Assembly: GCA_024278935.1 (NCBI GenBank)
Contig: JAJRSF010000043.1
Coordinates: 1-40,353, forward strand
Reading direction: 5' to 3'
Length of the DNA: 40,353 nucleotides
Source of the DNA: Candidatus Zixiibacteriota bacterium
GTDB taxonomy: Bacteria > Zixibacteria > MSB-5A5 > GN15 > FEB-12
Shown here: positions 28,357-36,687 of the stretch, in pieces
Numbering within the stretch: the first letter of the stretch is position 1
How the letters are laid out: each line of letters opens with the position of its first letter
Made by a program: the position numbers and the translations under genes
The notes under the pieces: generated by a model
Told to the model about the DNA's origin: nothing
What the model saw: the letters and a program-made list of their open reading frames with translations, nothing else
Databases searched by the model: none

Positions 28357-31300
28357 CTATTCTTCGCTGTCTTCTGTTTTCTCGGTTGTGATAGAAACTG
28401 TTTCGCTTAATCGTTCAGCTATTTTCTCGGGCAACTCTTCAACGGTTTTAGGGATAGATGAATCATCTACTTCCGGTTCTTCTTCGACTACTTTTTCAGA
28501 GGTAGTTTCTTTATGCCCATTGTTACCATTGTTGCCGTTGTTTCCGTTGCCTTCATGAGGTTCGGGTGTAAACTCATTTATCATGTCAGCTTGTTCTTGT
28601 TCGAGCTCAGCTTTTTCAATGATTAAATTATTTTCATTCATATCTTGCGGTTCGAATTCAGAGAATTTAACTCCGACGAGTTTGGAAATTCCGAATTGTT
28701 CCATAGTAACACCATATAAGTTATGCGATGCTTCCATCGTAATTTTATTATGAGTAATCAAGATAAACTGTGTTTGTCTTGAGAATGTGTTGATGATTTT
28801 TAGGAACCGACGACAGTTGGCATCATCAAGTGGTGCATCGATTTCATCTAGGATACAGAATGGCGATGGTTTCACCATGTAGAGTGAGAAGAGGAGGGAG
28901 ATCGCTGTTAAGGCACGTTCGCCACCGGACATCATCGTGATAGAAATTAATTTTTTCCCTCTAGGACGGGCGATAATTTCGATGTCTGACTCTAGTGGAT
29001 CGGATGGGTCGGTGAGCGAGATACTTGCTTCGCCACCTGTGAATAATTCTGTAAATAGGTTCTTGAAATTGATTTTAACTTGCTCAAAAGTTTTTTCGAA
29101 TAATTCTTTTGCGGTGACATTTATTTTTGAGATAGTATCATTTAAATCTTTTTTCGCTGTAGAAAGATCTCGGAGCTGTTCGCCTAAGAATTCTTCACGT
29201 TCGCTTGCTGTTTTATATTCTTCTAAAGCTAGCAAGTTGACAGCACCGAATTTTTTAATCTGCTCTTTGATTTCATGCAGATGTTTGGATGCTTCTTTTG
29301 ACTCCATTGTCTCATCAGGGTTTGAAACTTCAACAGTGCGGATATCAAGAGTGTATTCTTCGTTGATACGTTCTGAAATTGTTGCCGATTCTGATTCTAA
29401 AGTATTAAGGCGAATATCAATTTGGTGAGAACTGTCATTGATTGTTTCTTTTTCGGAGCGAGTTTCGCGGAGTTCTTTTTCTTTGCCGGCAACTCTTTCT
29501 ATAATGCTGTTCTGTCTTTCGCGGAGTTCACTTTGTGAGTTGTTTAACTCCTGGCGATAGTTGAATTTGACACGAAGCGATTCTTCAAGTGAAACAGATT
29601 TTTCTTTTGCTGTTTCGATAACTTCTTTTGCCTGAGCAATCTCTTCGGATTTTCTGTTAACAGAATTTTCGAGCTCAACAACCAGTTCACCAACATATTT
29701 GTTTTTGCTCTCTGTTTGGTCGATAAGGGAGCGACATTCGACTAATTTGATTTGTAAACTAGAAACTAAAGCAAGTGACGAAGAAGCGTTTGATTCGTAC
29801 TCGGCTAATTGTTCGGAGCTTAGTGAAATAGATGAGACCAAGTTTTCTTTTTGGTCGGCAAGTTGGTTGAAGTCTAAGCTGAGAGAGTACTGACGATGTT
29901 TGATAGCACCTAGTTTGTCATTGAGGTTGCCGATAGTTTTTTCAAGGCGAATGATTTCGGAGTCTACCGTACGAAGTTGGAATTCTACTTCGTTGAATTC
30001 ATCTTGTGCTTGAGAATGGTCATCGGTGAGTGTTTCGATTTTGTCAGAAAGTGTGCCGAGGTCTGCTCTTGTTGAAGCAATGTTGGCAACTGTTCTGTTT
30101 TTCTCATCTTGCTTTTCAGTGAGTTCTTTGTTGAACTCTTCAATCATGGCAGCTTGTTCGTCGACTTTTTCCTGTCTTCTAAAGAGAGGGAAAGATTCGT
30201 CGGTTGACCCACCTGAAATTATATTTTTGCTAAACAATTCACCTGTTGTAGACACGGCTGTGAACCCATAAGGGAGACGTTCCAAAATTGCATCGGGTGA
30301 GTTGCCGCTTTTAAAAACTGCTGTGCGAGCAAGGACTGCTTGCATAAGAGGAGTTAGATGTTCTTCGGTATTGACAAAGCTATCCATCCAACCGAGAAAT
30401 TCATCGAATGGAAGTTCAGGGCGTTTGACTACCGGGTTGATTGTTCCTGAGTCAGGGACTAGGATGCCAACTTTTCCTTTTTCTTCATCTTTCAGATATT
30501 GGATAATTGCTTTGGCAGATTTTCTGTTGTCGCAAATAATGAACTTCGCCATTTCGCTGAGGGCTGCTTCAACGGCAGCTTCCATGCCATCGGATGGTAC
30601 AAATTTTTCAGCAACGGTGCCATAGATTCCAGGCCAGCGGTTTTTGAATTCCATGACAGACTTAACACCAGACTCGTAGCCTTCGTAGTGTAGAATCATC
30701 TCTTCTAAAAGAGTCATGCGTGCCTGGCTTGCTTCGACTGATGCGTTGATGTTACTTATTTCAGAATTTAGAAGTTCGTTGTTTTCAATAAGTGTTTCTA
30801 GAAGTTCAGTTTTTTGAGTAAGTTCGTTTTCGGTAGTTTCTTTTTGACGGTGTACTTCGTCTTTTGCGTCACGCTTATTGTTTCGTTCAACTAAGAGTTG
30901 TTCTTTGGATGAACTGTTTGTCTCTAGTTCGGTGGAGAATTTTGTGACATCGGTTGAGAGTTCTGTCTCTTGAACTTTTAAACTGGAATCTTCAGTTTTG
31001 CCTGAGGATAGTTTGCCTTCAAGTTCAATCATTTTTTGGTTATGATCTTCTTTGCTGGTACGAGCCGAGAGAAGTTTTTGGTCGGCGTTGGATTGTTCTG
31101 TGCGAGCCTTTTCAAGTTCTTCTGTAAGAGTAACGTTTTGTGGTTGCTGTTCTGCAAGTGCTTTTTCGTTCTCATCTGATTGTTCAGCTAACATTTGTAA
31201 TCGAATTTTGTGTGCTTCGATGTCAGATTGATTTCGTTCGGTCATCTCTTGTGCGTTGGACTTTTTCTCACGCAGGATAGTGATTTCATTTTCAAGAGTA

Positions 31301-32193
31301 TGGGCATCTTCGGTAGCATCGAATATATCAGAACCGATTTTTGAAATCGACTGTTCTAAATCTATCTGTTCTTTTCTTTCAACTTCAAGTTCGGAGGAGA
31401 GCTTGTTGATAGCAGTTTCAGAGGCAGAAATTTTATCGGTCATTTGGTCATGTTCTGCTTTAATCTCACGACGTTCCTGTTCGATTTCTTTCATGCGGGT
31501 AGAGGTAAGGAAGAGTTCCCAGCTTTTGATTTCATCGGAAATCTTTTGGTAGCGTTCGGCTTTATTCTGCTGACGTTTTAGAGAGCGAACCTGTGTCTGT
31601 ACTTCGGAGTAGATATCGTTGAGACGCAGGAAATCGTTTTCGGTTGCTTCAAGTTTTCTTAATGCAGCTTTTTTACGTTGTTTGTATTTAGTGATACCGG
31701 CTGCTTCTTCAAATAAGAAACGGCGTTCTTCGGCTTTGTCAGAAATAACCGCTTCAATCATATCTTGCTGAATTACAGAATAGGAGTGGGCGCCCATGCC
31801 AGTGTCAAAGAAAAGGTCGTTGATATCTTTGAGACGGCAAGGTACTTTGTTGATCAAATATTCTGATTCGCCTGAGCGAAACAAACGACGGGTGATCTGC
31901 ACTTCGTTATATTCAGTAGGAAGGACACCTTTGTCGTTGTCGAGAGTCAAAGTGATTTCTGACATTCCGAGCGGTTTTAAATCACGGGTGCCATTGAAGA
32001 TGACTTCTTCCATTTTGCTTCCGCGAAGCATACTGACTTTTTGTTCTCCAAGCACCCAGCGAAGGGCATCGAGGATGTTAGTTTTTCCACAACCGTTTGG
32101 ACCTACGATAGCGGTCATGCCACGTGAGAATTCAATGACAGTTTTATTGGCAAAAGACTTAAAGCCTAAAATTTCGAGTTTCTTTAAATTCAT
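28357..32193 (-). CDS. smc: Chromosome segregation protein SMC with extended C-terminal tail
   Basis: The 1278-residue product has the full SMC plan. Walker A is GPNGCGKT (31-38), the first coiled coil runs to about 500, and the hinge (about 505-690) includes GIYGTVAEKFVP and AAVEAALSEMAKFII. The second coiled coil runs to about 1040. The ABC signature MSGGERALTA lies around 1088-1097 and Walker B CILDEIDAPLDD around 1113-1124, followed by ILITHNK. SMC compacts and segregates the chromosome with ScpA/ScpB, which are not in this window. The family normally ends near SKLVGVKF; here about 100 extra acidic residues follow, with a GNN repeat. The gene starts 29 nt after the GT9-like gene and ends 2 nt before ftsY. 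Confidence 0.97.
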   Translation of the reverse strand: MNLKKLEILGFKSFANKTVIEFSRGMTAIVGPNGCGKTNILDALRWVLGEQKVSMLRGSKMEEVIFNGTRDLKPLGMSEITLTLDNDKGVLPTEYNEVQITRRLFRSGESEYLINKVPCRLKDINDLFFDTGMGAHSYSVIQQDMIEAVISDKAEERRFLFEEAAGITKYKQRKKAALRKLEATENDFLRLNDIYSEVQTQVRSLKRQQNKAERYQKISDEIKSWELFLTSTRMKEIEQERREIKAEHDQMTDKISASETAINKLSSELEVERKEQIDLEQSISKIGSDIFDATEDAHTLENEITILREKKSNAQEMTERNQSDIEAHKIRLQMLAEQSDENEKALAEQQPQNVTLTEELEKARTEQSNADQKLLSARTSKEDHNQKMIELEGKLSSGKTEDSSLKVQETELSTDVTKFSTELETNSSSKEQLLVERNNKRDAKDEVHRQKETTENELTQKTELLETLIENNELLNSEISNINASVEASQARMTLLEEMILHYEGYESGVKSVMEFKNRWPGIYGTVAEKFVPSDGMEAAVEAALSEMAKFIICDNRKSAKAIIQYLKDEEKGKVGILVPDSGTINPVVKRPELPFDEFLGWMDSFVNTEEHLTPLMQAVLARTAVFKSGNSPDAILERLPYGFTAVSTTGELFSKNIISGGSTDESFPLFRRQEKVDEQAAMIEEFNKELTEKQDEKNRTVANIASTRADLGTLSDKIETLTDDHSQAQDEFNEVEFQLRTVDSEIIRLEKTIGNLNDKLGAIKHRQYSLSLDFNQLADQKENLVSSISLSSEQLAEYESNASSSLALVSSLQIKLVECRSLIDQTESKNKYVGELVVELENSVNRKSEEIAQAKEVIETAKEKSVSLEESLRVKFNYRQELNNSQSELRERQNSIIERVAGKEKELRETRSEKETINDSSHQIDIRLNTLESESATISERINEEYTLDIRTVEVSNPDETMESKEASKHLHEIKEQIKKFGAVNLLALEEYKTASEREEFLGEQLRDLSTAKKDLNDTISKINVTAKELFEKTFEQVKINFKNLFTELFTGGEASISLTDPSDPLESDIEIIARPRGKKLISITMMSGGERALTAISLLFSLYMVKPSPFCILDEIDAPLDDANCRRFLKIINTFSRQTQFILITHNKITMEASHNLYGVTMEQFGISKLVGVKFSEFEPQDMNENNLIIEKAELEQEQADMINEFTPEPHEGNGNNGNNGNNGHKETTSEKVVEEEPEVDDSSIPKTVEELPEKIAERLSETVSITTEKTEDSEE
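28515..28551 (-). repeat. 9-bp coding repeat in the smc tail (GNN tract)
   Basis: Four near-copies of a 9-bp unit encode GNGNNGNNGNNG on the minus strand. Such short in-frame repeats change copy number by slippage without breaking the frame. It lies in the disordered acidic tail, outside the ATPase head. Confidence 0.6.
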
Positions 32194-32222
32194 AATTCCT
32201 CCGAGCTATTACACCCAAATTT

Positions 32223-32777
32223 TCATGCGACCTGCTGATTTTTCATAATACTGATTGTGTCAAGTATTGTACGGTAGATATTTCTTTCGTCGCGTAAATA
32301 TTTGGTCTTAATCTCTAAGTTATAAAATGGATTTCCCCTATGGTTGCCTCGTCCTATTCTGAGAGCTTCGGGGAAATTTAGTAATATTGATGATGTAAAA
32401 CTTGATGTCTGTAGATTTAGATCTAGGACAACATCTATTTTTAAATCTTTTAATTGTTTTATAAAAGCAGTTTTTGCAAGTCCTGACCAGCTGATCTGTT
32501 CGCCTGACGGTGATATAATTTGGAAACCTTTGCGGGGGAAGATGTCGGTGACTTTTATCCCCGGCATAGAAAGCAGAACGATATCTGCAGGTTTGAAAAG
32601 TTCTGCGATGTTTGGCAGGAACTGTTTTACTAAGGTAAGTTCACGGAGCCCATCGGGTAGACATACTAATATATGTTTTGGATTCTGCACAGCATCAGGA
32701 AAGACAAACTCTTGCGGTTCCATCTTTTTTCTCAGTTGCCGTATTTTTAAACTCGCAACAAAATTTTTAAAATTCAC
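32223..32777 (-). CDS. Conserved protein resembling the N-terminal half of a GT9 (heptosyltransferase-like) fold
   Basis: The 184-residue product starts at GTG 32777, with AAAGG upstream. It has Rossmann-like alternation: HILVCLPDGLRELTLVKQFLPNIAEL resembles the opening of GT9 glycosyltransferases, and KIDVVLDLN and ALRIGRGNHRGNPFYNLEI recall the GT9 N-lobe. It stops where the second, donor-binding lobe should begin, so it is either a half-domain relative or a truncated enzyme. Activity should not be assumed. It lies between rodZ and smc, with gaps of 17 and 29 nt, inside the packed minus-strand cluster, which suggests a role tied to envelope growth or the cell cycle. Its TGA stop is the only TGA used as a normal terminator in this window. 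Confidence 0.6.
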   Translation of the reverse strand: MNFKNFVASLKIRQLRKKMEPQEFVFPDAVQNPKHILVCLPDGLRELTLVKQFLPNIAELFKPADIVLLSMPGIKVTDIFPRKGFQIISPSGEQISWSGLAKTAFIKQLKDLKIDVVLDLNLQTSSFTSSILLNFPEALRIGRGNHRGNPFYNLEIKTKYLRDERNIYRTILDTISIMKNQQVA

Positions 32778-32794
32778 AATAAAAACCTTTGTTA

Positions 32795-33700
32795 TTAGTT
32801 TGTCTCATTGTTTTCATTTGAGACAGAATCAATGGTTGTTGCTACCGCCTGCACAGCCGTACTTGCTTGTGGGGCTGTTACTGTTGTCTTGCTGTCTGTA
32901 TCTTTTTGTAAATATTCATATATGTCCATTTGGTTAATTCTTACTCGAGTGATTCGTCTGGTATCTTTGTCACGGAGGTCAACTTCCTGTCCGTTTAATT
33001 TTACTGTGACAGAGAGTGGTTTACCGACCGAAACAGTCATACGGTAGTCTGCTTCGGCTGTGTAGGTTCGTCCTACTCGGAGGGTGCGGTAGATTGCGGT
33101 GTCGCCATCGGCAAATACTGCTGACCAGCTTTCCGCTCTTGGGGTCATGGTTAAGACAATTTTAGAAGGTTTGTCGTATGATTTATTGTCCCAATCGTAG
33201 TTGGCGTATGCTTCATCTTTCTCGATTGCTTCTTGAGATTTTTTTTCAGCTAGGATTTCTTCAGTTGTGGCTGTTGCTGTATCAGGTGAATCCGAGTTGA
33301 ATAAAAACTTATTTGCTCCAAAGTATAGGAGTGAAATCGCAACGATTGTGGCAATGATAATTGATGTTGTGCTGAAAGGTTTTTGTTCGTCTTCCGATTC
33401 ATCGGAGTTTTGTTTTTTGTTATTATTTTTTGATTTGGCTGAGACATCATTTGCTTCGGCAATATCAACTTTGATAGCTTCAACCGTTCTGGTGTAATCT
33501 ATCCCGAGAGCTTCGGCGTACGACTTAGCGAAGAGTGAGAAATATAAGTCAGAGGGGAGACCGTCGGTTGTCCCGTTTTCGATAGATTGTAAATTAGAGA
33601 TAGAAATTTTGAGACGTTCAGATAAATCTTCAATAGTGATTTTCTGAGTTTCTCGTTCTATCTTTAAAAGAGTTCCAAGTTTAATATTTAGTTCGCTCAT
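32795..33700 (-). CDS. rodZ: RodZ-like HTH/membrane protein with DUF4115 domain
   Basis: The 301-residue product has the RodZ plan. An N-terminal HTH_25 domain comes first (about 5-75: LGTLLKIERETQKITIEDLSERLKIS...IENG, ending in LPSDLYFSLFAKSYAEALGID). A charged linker and one transmembrane helix follow (about 110-132, TSIIIATIVAISLLYFG). A periplasmic DUF4115 domain comes last (ILTMTPRAESWSAVFADGD-like strands, then LSVTVKLNGQEVDL). RodZ links MreB filaments to the elongation machinery and helps keep rod shape. No mreB is in view. It starts 11 nt after maf and is followed 17 nt later by the GT9-like gene. A transcription-factor role for the HTH is less likely, because RodZ HTH domains mostly bind MreB. 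Confidence 0.85.
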   Translation of the reverse strand: MSELNIKLGTLLKIERETQKITIEDLSERLKISISNLQSIENGTTDGLPSDLYFSLFAKSYAEALGIDYTRTVEAIKVDIAEANDVSAKSKNNNKKQNSDESEDEQKPFSTTSIIIATIVAISLLYFGANKFLFNSDSPDTATATTEEILAEKKSQEAIEKDEAYANYDWDNKSYDKPSKIVLTMTPRAESWSAVFADGDTAIYRTLRVGRTYTAEADYRMTVSVGKPLSVTVKLNGQEVDLRDKDTRRITRVRINQMDIYEYLQKDTDSKTTVTAPQASTAVQAVATTIDSVSNENNETN

Positions 33701-33711
33701 ATTCTACTTTT

Positions 33712-34320
33712 TTAACAATTTCCTTTGTTGAGAATTTGTGATGCTAAATTATTTAGCAATGTTCGTGGTAAACCTATAACATTATCTAGGTTTCCATCGA
33801 TTCTGTCAACTAAAAAGGCACCCATTCCCTGGATTCCATATGCTCCTGCTTTGTCCATCGGTTCTTTGGTGGCGATGTAGTCCGAGATTTCGTCAGAAGT
33901 GACCGAATTGAAGAAGACTTGGGTCGATTCATAGTCGTTGAGCAGTAAGCCATCTTTGGTTGAGAATGCGACCGATGTTGCTACTTCATGCTGATTGCCT
34001 GAGAGGGAAGTGAGGATATTAAAAGCGTCGGACTGATCTTTTGGCTTGCCTAAGACTATTCCGTTTAAAATGACAATAGTGTCGCATGTGATAGCTAATT
34101 GGTTCTCTTTCAGCTGGTTTGCGAGTGCTTCCCCTTTTTGGGCAGACATCCGCAGGGCAAAAGTATGTGGAGCTTCGTTGGGCAGGATAGATTCATCGGT
34201 GTTCGGGATTATCTGCTTGAATGCGATATCGAGCTCTTTGAGAAGTTTGACCCGCCTTGGAGAACCGGAGCCGAGGATAATCTCGTATTGTTTGGCGATT
34301 GAATTCATATTGTTAGGCAT
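33712..34320 (-). CDS. maf: Maf-family nucleotide pyrophosphatase
   Basis: The 202-residue product shows the Maf motifs: ILGSGSPRR (15-23), NTDES (40-44), CDTIVILNGIVLGKP (79-93, with the catalytic Asp) and the later GAYGIQGMGAFLVDRIDGNLDNVIGLP. Maf proteins hydrolyse non-canonical or modified nucleoside triphosphates (dTTP/UTP, m7GTP) and have been linked to septum inhibition. The start ATG at 34320 overlaps the dtd stop by 8 nt; an ATG four codons later would also fit the family. It is the second gene of the dtd-to-rlmH cluster. Which substrate class it uses cannot be decided from sequence alone. Confidence 0.95.
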   Translation of the reverse strand: MPNNMNSIAKQYEIILGSGSPRRVKLLKELDIAFKQIIPNTDESILPNEAPHTFALRMSAQKGEALANQLKENQLAITCDTIVILNGIVLGKPKDQSDAFNILTSLSGNQHEVATSVAFSTKDGLLLNDYESTQVFFNSVTSDEISDYIATKEPMDKAGAYGIQGMGAFLVDRIDGNLDNVIGLPRTLLNNLASQILNKGNC

Positions 34321-34756
34321 CGAGGTCGATCATGATTGTTACAGGTCCATCGTTGTTAAATTGTATATCCATTTTGGCACCAAATTCACCTGTTGAAATT
34401 TTAAGTTCGGTTTCACGGCAAAGGGTGACAAATTTTTCATAGAGCATTTTGGCATCGGTCGGGTTTTGTGCTTCGTTGAAAGAAGGGCGACGACCTTTGG
34501 AAGTGTTGGCGTATAGGGTAAATTGGGAGACAAGCATCAGCTCGGCTTTGGTATCAATGGCGGAGAGGTTCATCTTGCCATCAAGGTCTTCAAATATTCG
34601 CAGATTCACAATTTTATCAACGAGTTTTGGGAGAAGCTGGTCACTATCGTTTTCTTTTGTACCAAATAAAACGAGCAATCCCTTTTGTGACTCTGAAAAT
34701 ATTTTATCATTTATAAAAAGTTTTACGCCTGAAGTTCTTTGTATCAATGCTCTCAT
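34313..34756 (-). CDS. dtd: D-aminoacyl-tRNA deacylase
   Basis: The start at ATG 34756 is chosen because AAGGA lies 4 nt upstream and it yields 147 residues beginning MRALIQRTSGVKLF, as in the family (about 145). A start farther out at 34816 would add 20 unrelated residues. The signatures are SQFTLYA (77-83) and NNDGPVTIMID (134-144), whose GPVT holds the chiral-selective cis-proline loop. Dtd removes D-amino acids (and glycine from tRNA-Ala) from mischarged tRNA. It is the first gene of the minus-strand cluster and overlaps maf by 8 nt. Confidence 0.95.
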   Translation of the reverse strand: MRALIQRTSGVKLFINDKIFSESQKGLLVLFGTKENDSDQLLPKLVDKIVNLRIFEDLDGKMNLSAIDTKAELMLVSQFTLYANTSKGRRPSFNEAQNPTDAKMLYEKFVTLCRETELKISTGEFGAKMDIQFNNDGPVTIMIDLDA

Positions 34757-35131
34757 TATATCCTTATAAGTTGCTTGAATATAATTGCTCTTTTGAGAAA
34801 TTTCAACCGAATTCAATTTTTTTATAAATAAATATAGGCTAGGCTAATTATTGGTTTGTAGTAGTGAGATAGTGCGGTTAGATAAACTGTTACTTTAAGG
34901 GGCGTTGGTCTTGTGCGGAGGTGGTTTTGAAGTGAAATAAAATCTTGATTATTATCTTCGTTTTCTAGCTGAAAAAATGTTAATAGTTGTAATGCTTGAC
35001 AATTTATAAAATATCCATTTTACTGATACAGTTATCTTGATAGGCAATAATTAGTTTTATTTATTGGAACTAATCATCTCTTTTGCTGTTGAGAGTATAA
35101 GATTTAATAATTAATTTGAATGGAGAAATAA
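34757..35131. other. Non-coding divergent region between dtd and trxA
   Basis: This gap of 375 nt is AT-rich. It holds a candidate trxA promoter (34997-35025) and a 7-bp inverted repeat, ATTAGTT (35050-35056) / AACTAAT (35068-35074), in the trxA leader. I see no RNA gene or credible short coding frame in the rest. Confidence 0.5.
34997..35025 (+). promoter_or_regulatory. Candidate trxA promoter
   Basis: TTGACA (34997-35002), a perfect -35 box, is followed after 17 nt by TTTACT (35020-35025), four of six matches to the -10 consensus. The leader would be about 100 nt and includes a small inverted repeat. Confidence 0.45.
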
Positions 35132-35455
35132 ATGAGTACACCTCTTAACATTACAGACGACCAATTTGAAAAAGAAGTTCTACAATCAGATGTACCTGTT
35201 GTGGTAGATTTTTGGGCAACTTGGTGTGGTCCATGTAAAATGATCGCCCCGATTTTAGAAGAAGTCGCTGGTGAGTATGCTGAAAAAGTGAAAATCGTCA
35301 AAATTGATGTTGATTCTAACAGCGAAACTGCTGCCAAACATAGTATCATGTCGATTCCGTCATTGTTATTCTTTAAAAATGGTGAAGTAGTCGAAAAAGT
35401 AGTAGGTGCTGTTCCTAAAGCAAAATTGACTTCTTTGATAGATGGTATTCTCTAA
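35132..35455 (+). CDS. trxA: Thioredoxin
   Basis: The 107-residue product is a classic thioredoxin. The active site WCGPCK occupies residues 31-36, the buried Asp and aromatic precede it in VVVDFWAT, the cis-proline is in SIPSLLFF (Pro76), and the C-terminus is FKNGEVVEKVVGAVPKAKL. It reduces disulfides in the cytoplasm and is the usual electron donor for DsbD, whose gene lies 2.6 kb downstream. GGAG sits 7 nt before the ATG. It has its own promoter candidate and terminator, so it is probably monocistronic. Confidence 0.97.
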   Translation: MSTPLNITDDQFEKEVLQSDVPVVVDFWATWCGPCKMIAPILEEVAGEYAEKVKIVKIDVDSNSETAAKHSIMSIPSLLFFKNGEVVEKVVGAVPKAKLTSLIDGIL

Positions 35456-35482
35456 GCTATTATTTGCGTAAAAATTGATTAC

Positions 35483-35510
35483 AAACCGGTGCAAGCCGGT
35501 TTTTTTTTTA
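35483..35510 (+). terminator. Rho-independent terminator after trxA
   Basis: AAACCGG (35483-35489) and CCGGTTT (35496-35502) form a 7-bp stem with a 6-nt loop, followed by a long T run. It separates trxA from the small membrane gene downstream. Confidence 0.92.
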
Positions 35511-35547
35511 GGTATATGAAATTATCTGAACTTATGGTTTGCTTTCC

Positions 35548-35556
35548 TGTTATAAG
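35548..35556 (+). promoter_or_regulatory. Candidate extended -10 promoter for the small TGA-containing gene
   Basis: TGT-TATAAG forms an extended -10 element (TGnTATAAt), about 40 nt before the ATG at 35596 and after the trxA terminator. No good -35 accompanies it, as is usual for extended -10 promoters. Confidence 0.35.
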
Positions 35557-35595
35557 AATTGCACTTTACTAATGAAAGAAAAATAAGGAATTCAA

Positions 35596-35784
35596 ATGAA
35601 TTTTACTGACATCTTATACCTCGGCTTATTTATAGTCGTGTGGCTGTTTTTGGTAACGAAAGTATTTCCAAAATTTGGTATACATTCCTGAGCAACTGCT
35701 CCTTGTGATCTCCCGGCGGGAGATAAGAAAAAGAAAGCTCAGGTTGAAATAACTGATAAATCAGATGAGCAGAATCTGACTTAG
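35596..35784 (+). CDS. Candidate small membrane selenoprotein (in-frame TGA, residue 32)
   Basis: AAGGA lies 7 nt before ATG 35596. The frame encodes a 31-residue membrane peptide (MNFTDILYLGLFIVVWLFLV, then TKVFPKFGIHS). It meets TGA at 35689-35691 and continues in the same frame for 30 codons to TAG 35782-35784. The continuation begins ATAPCDLPAGDKKKK and ends in a charged tail, giving a coherent membrane-anchored, soluble-tailed protein of 62 residues. If the TGA is read as selenocysteine, U32 and Cys37 form a U-x4-C pair. A perfect 7-bp hairpin follows at SECIS distance. The basic residues after the helix suggest the tail faces the cytoplasm, where thioredoxin acts. Alternatives are a Cys codon (TGC or TGT) mutated or misread as TGA, or a real 31-residue peptide. 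I do not recognise a named family. Confidence 0.55.
35708..35724 (+). promoter_or_regulatory. SECIS-like hairpin downstream of the in-frame TGA
   Basis: ATCTCCC (35708-35714) pairs perfectly with GGGAGAT (35718-35724) around a GGC loop, or 6 bp around CGGCG. The loop starts 23 nt after the TGA and begins with G. Bacterial SECIS elements generally have the apical loop about 16-37 nt after the UGA with a G in its first positions. It lies inside the coding frame, as bacterial SECIS elements must. A 5-bp repeat GAGCA/TGCTC directly at the TGA is also present. Confidence 0.5.
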
Positions 35785-35838
35785 ATAATTAAACGACAAA
35801 TTTTAATGTATTTGTCAAAATGTCCGATAGTAAATTAT

Positions 35839-36669
35839 ATGAGCTATTATCAACAACAAAGCGGTTCTAGTCGCCCCGGTTTCAACTTTGGCCCGGGGAC
35901 ATTATCGCCATTTATCAAAGTAATGATTATTGTGAATTTTGTTGTATTTTTGCTACAGCAAGATTACTTGATGCCTGGTTTGTCGGGTATCTTTGGGTTG
36001 ACCCCATATACATTTTTTAAAGATTTCCCAAACCAACTTTATCAACCGTTCAGCTATATGTTTTTGCATGGTGGCTTAGGCCATTTTTTCTTCAATATGC
36101 TCATCCTCTGGATGTTCGGTACTGAAATTGAATTGACTTGGGGAACCAAACGGTTTGCCAAATTTTATCTGCTTGGTGGACTGGCAGGTGCCGTTCTGAC
36201 TCTTATTGTAAAATCGTCACAGATTGCTCCTATGGTGGGGGCATCGGCTGCGATATATTCGGTGATGGTGGCATATTGGTTTTTGTATCCAAACCGTCAG
36301 TTGTATATCGCTTCGGTTTTACCTGTGCAAGTGAAGTGGGCGATTCCCGGAATGATGCTTCTAGGCTTTCTATTTGGTGGCGCCAATGTAGCACACTTTG
36401 CTCATTTAGGTGGGGCATTGTTCGGAATTTTATATATGAAAACTGATTTTGGTATGTTATCTTTTTCAAAGAAACTCAAAGAGCGTAAATATAAAAAGCA
36501 GGAAGCGAAGTTTGAGAAGAATCGCAAGAATGCTGAAAAAGTTATGAACCGTGTCGATGATGTGCTGGATCGTATCAATGAAGTCGGTATAGAAAATCTG
36601 ACTAAAGAAGAACGAAAAATATTAGATGACGCATCAAATGGTTTGTCTAAAAAAGATCAGTTAAAGTAA
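35839..36669 (+). CDS. Rhomboid-family intramembrane serine protease
   Basis: The start at ATG 35839 is preferred because MSYYQQQSGSSRPGFNFGPG leads directly into the first transmembrane helix, as in related proteins. An ATG at 35806 would add 11 residues, and neither has a strong ribosome-binding site. Rhomboid signatures are present: FLHGGLGHFFFN (H77, H82, N86), the catalytic serine in GASAAIY (Ser136) and the catalytic histidine in AHFAHLGG (His189). About six membrane helices precede a basic, charged cytoplasmic tail (about 205-276) rich in Lys, Asn and Glu. Rhomboids cut transmembrane segments of substrate proteins. It lies 54 nt after the small TGA-containing gene and 18 nt before the receiver gene, so these may be co-transcribed. 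Confidence 0.92.
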   Translation: MSYYQQQSGSSRPGFNFGPGTLSPFIKVMIIVNFVVFLLQQDYLMPGLSGIFGLTPYTFFKDFPNQLYQPFSYMFLHGGLGHFFFNMLILWMFGTEIELTWGTKRFAKFYLLGGLAGAVLTLIVKSSQIAPMVGASAAIYSVMVAYWFLYPNRQLYIASVLPVQVKWAIPGMMLLGFLFGGANVAHFAHLGGALFGILYMKTDFGMLSFSKKLKERKYKKQEAKFEKNRKNAEKVMNRVDDVLDRINEVGIENLTKEERKILDDASNGLSKKDQLK

Positions 36670-36687
36670 TGAAAGAACATCGCTGTT

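Noticed and set aside
27570-28391. Open frame of 273 codons on the plus strand opposite ftsY
   Set aside because: It mirrors the ftsY GTPase in antisense, has no ribosome-binding site and a biased Ser/Ile-rich product. It is a shadow of the real gene.
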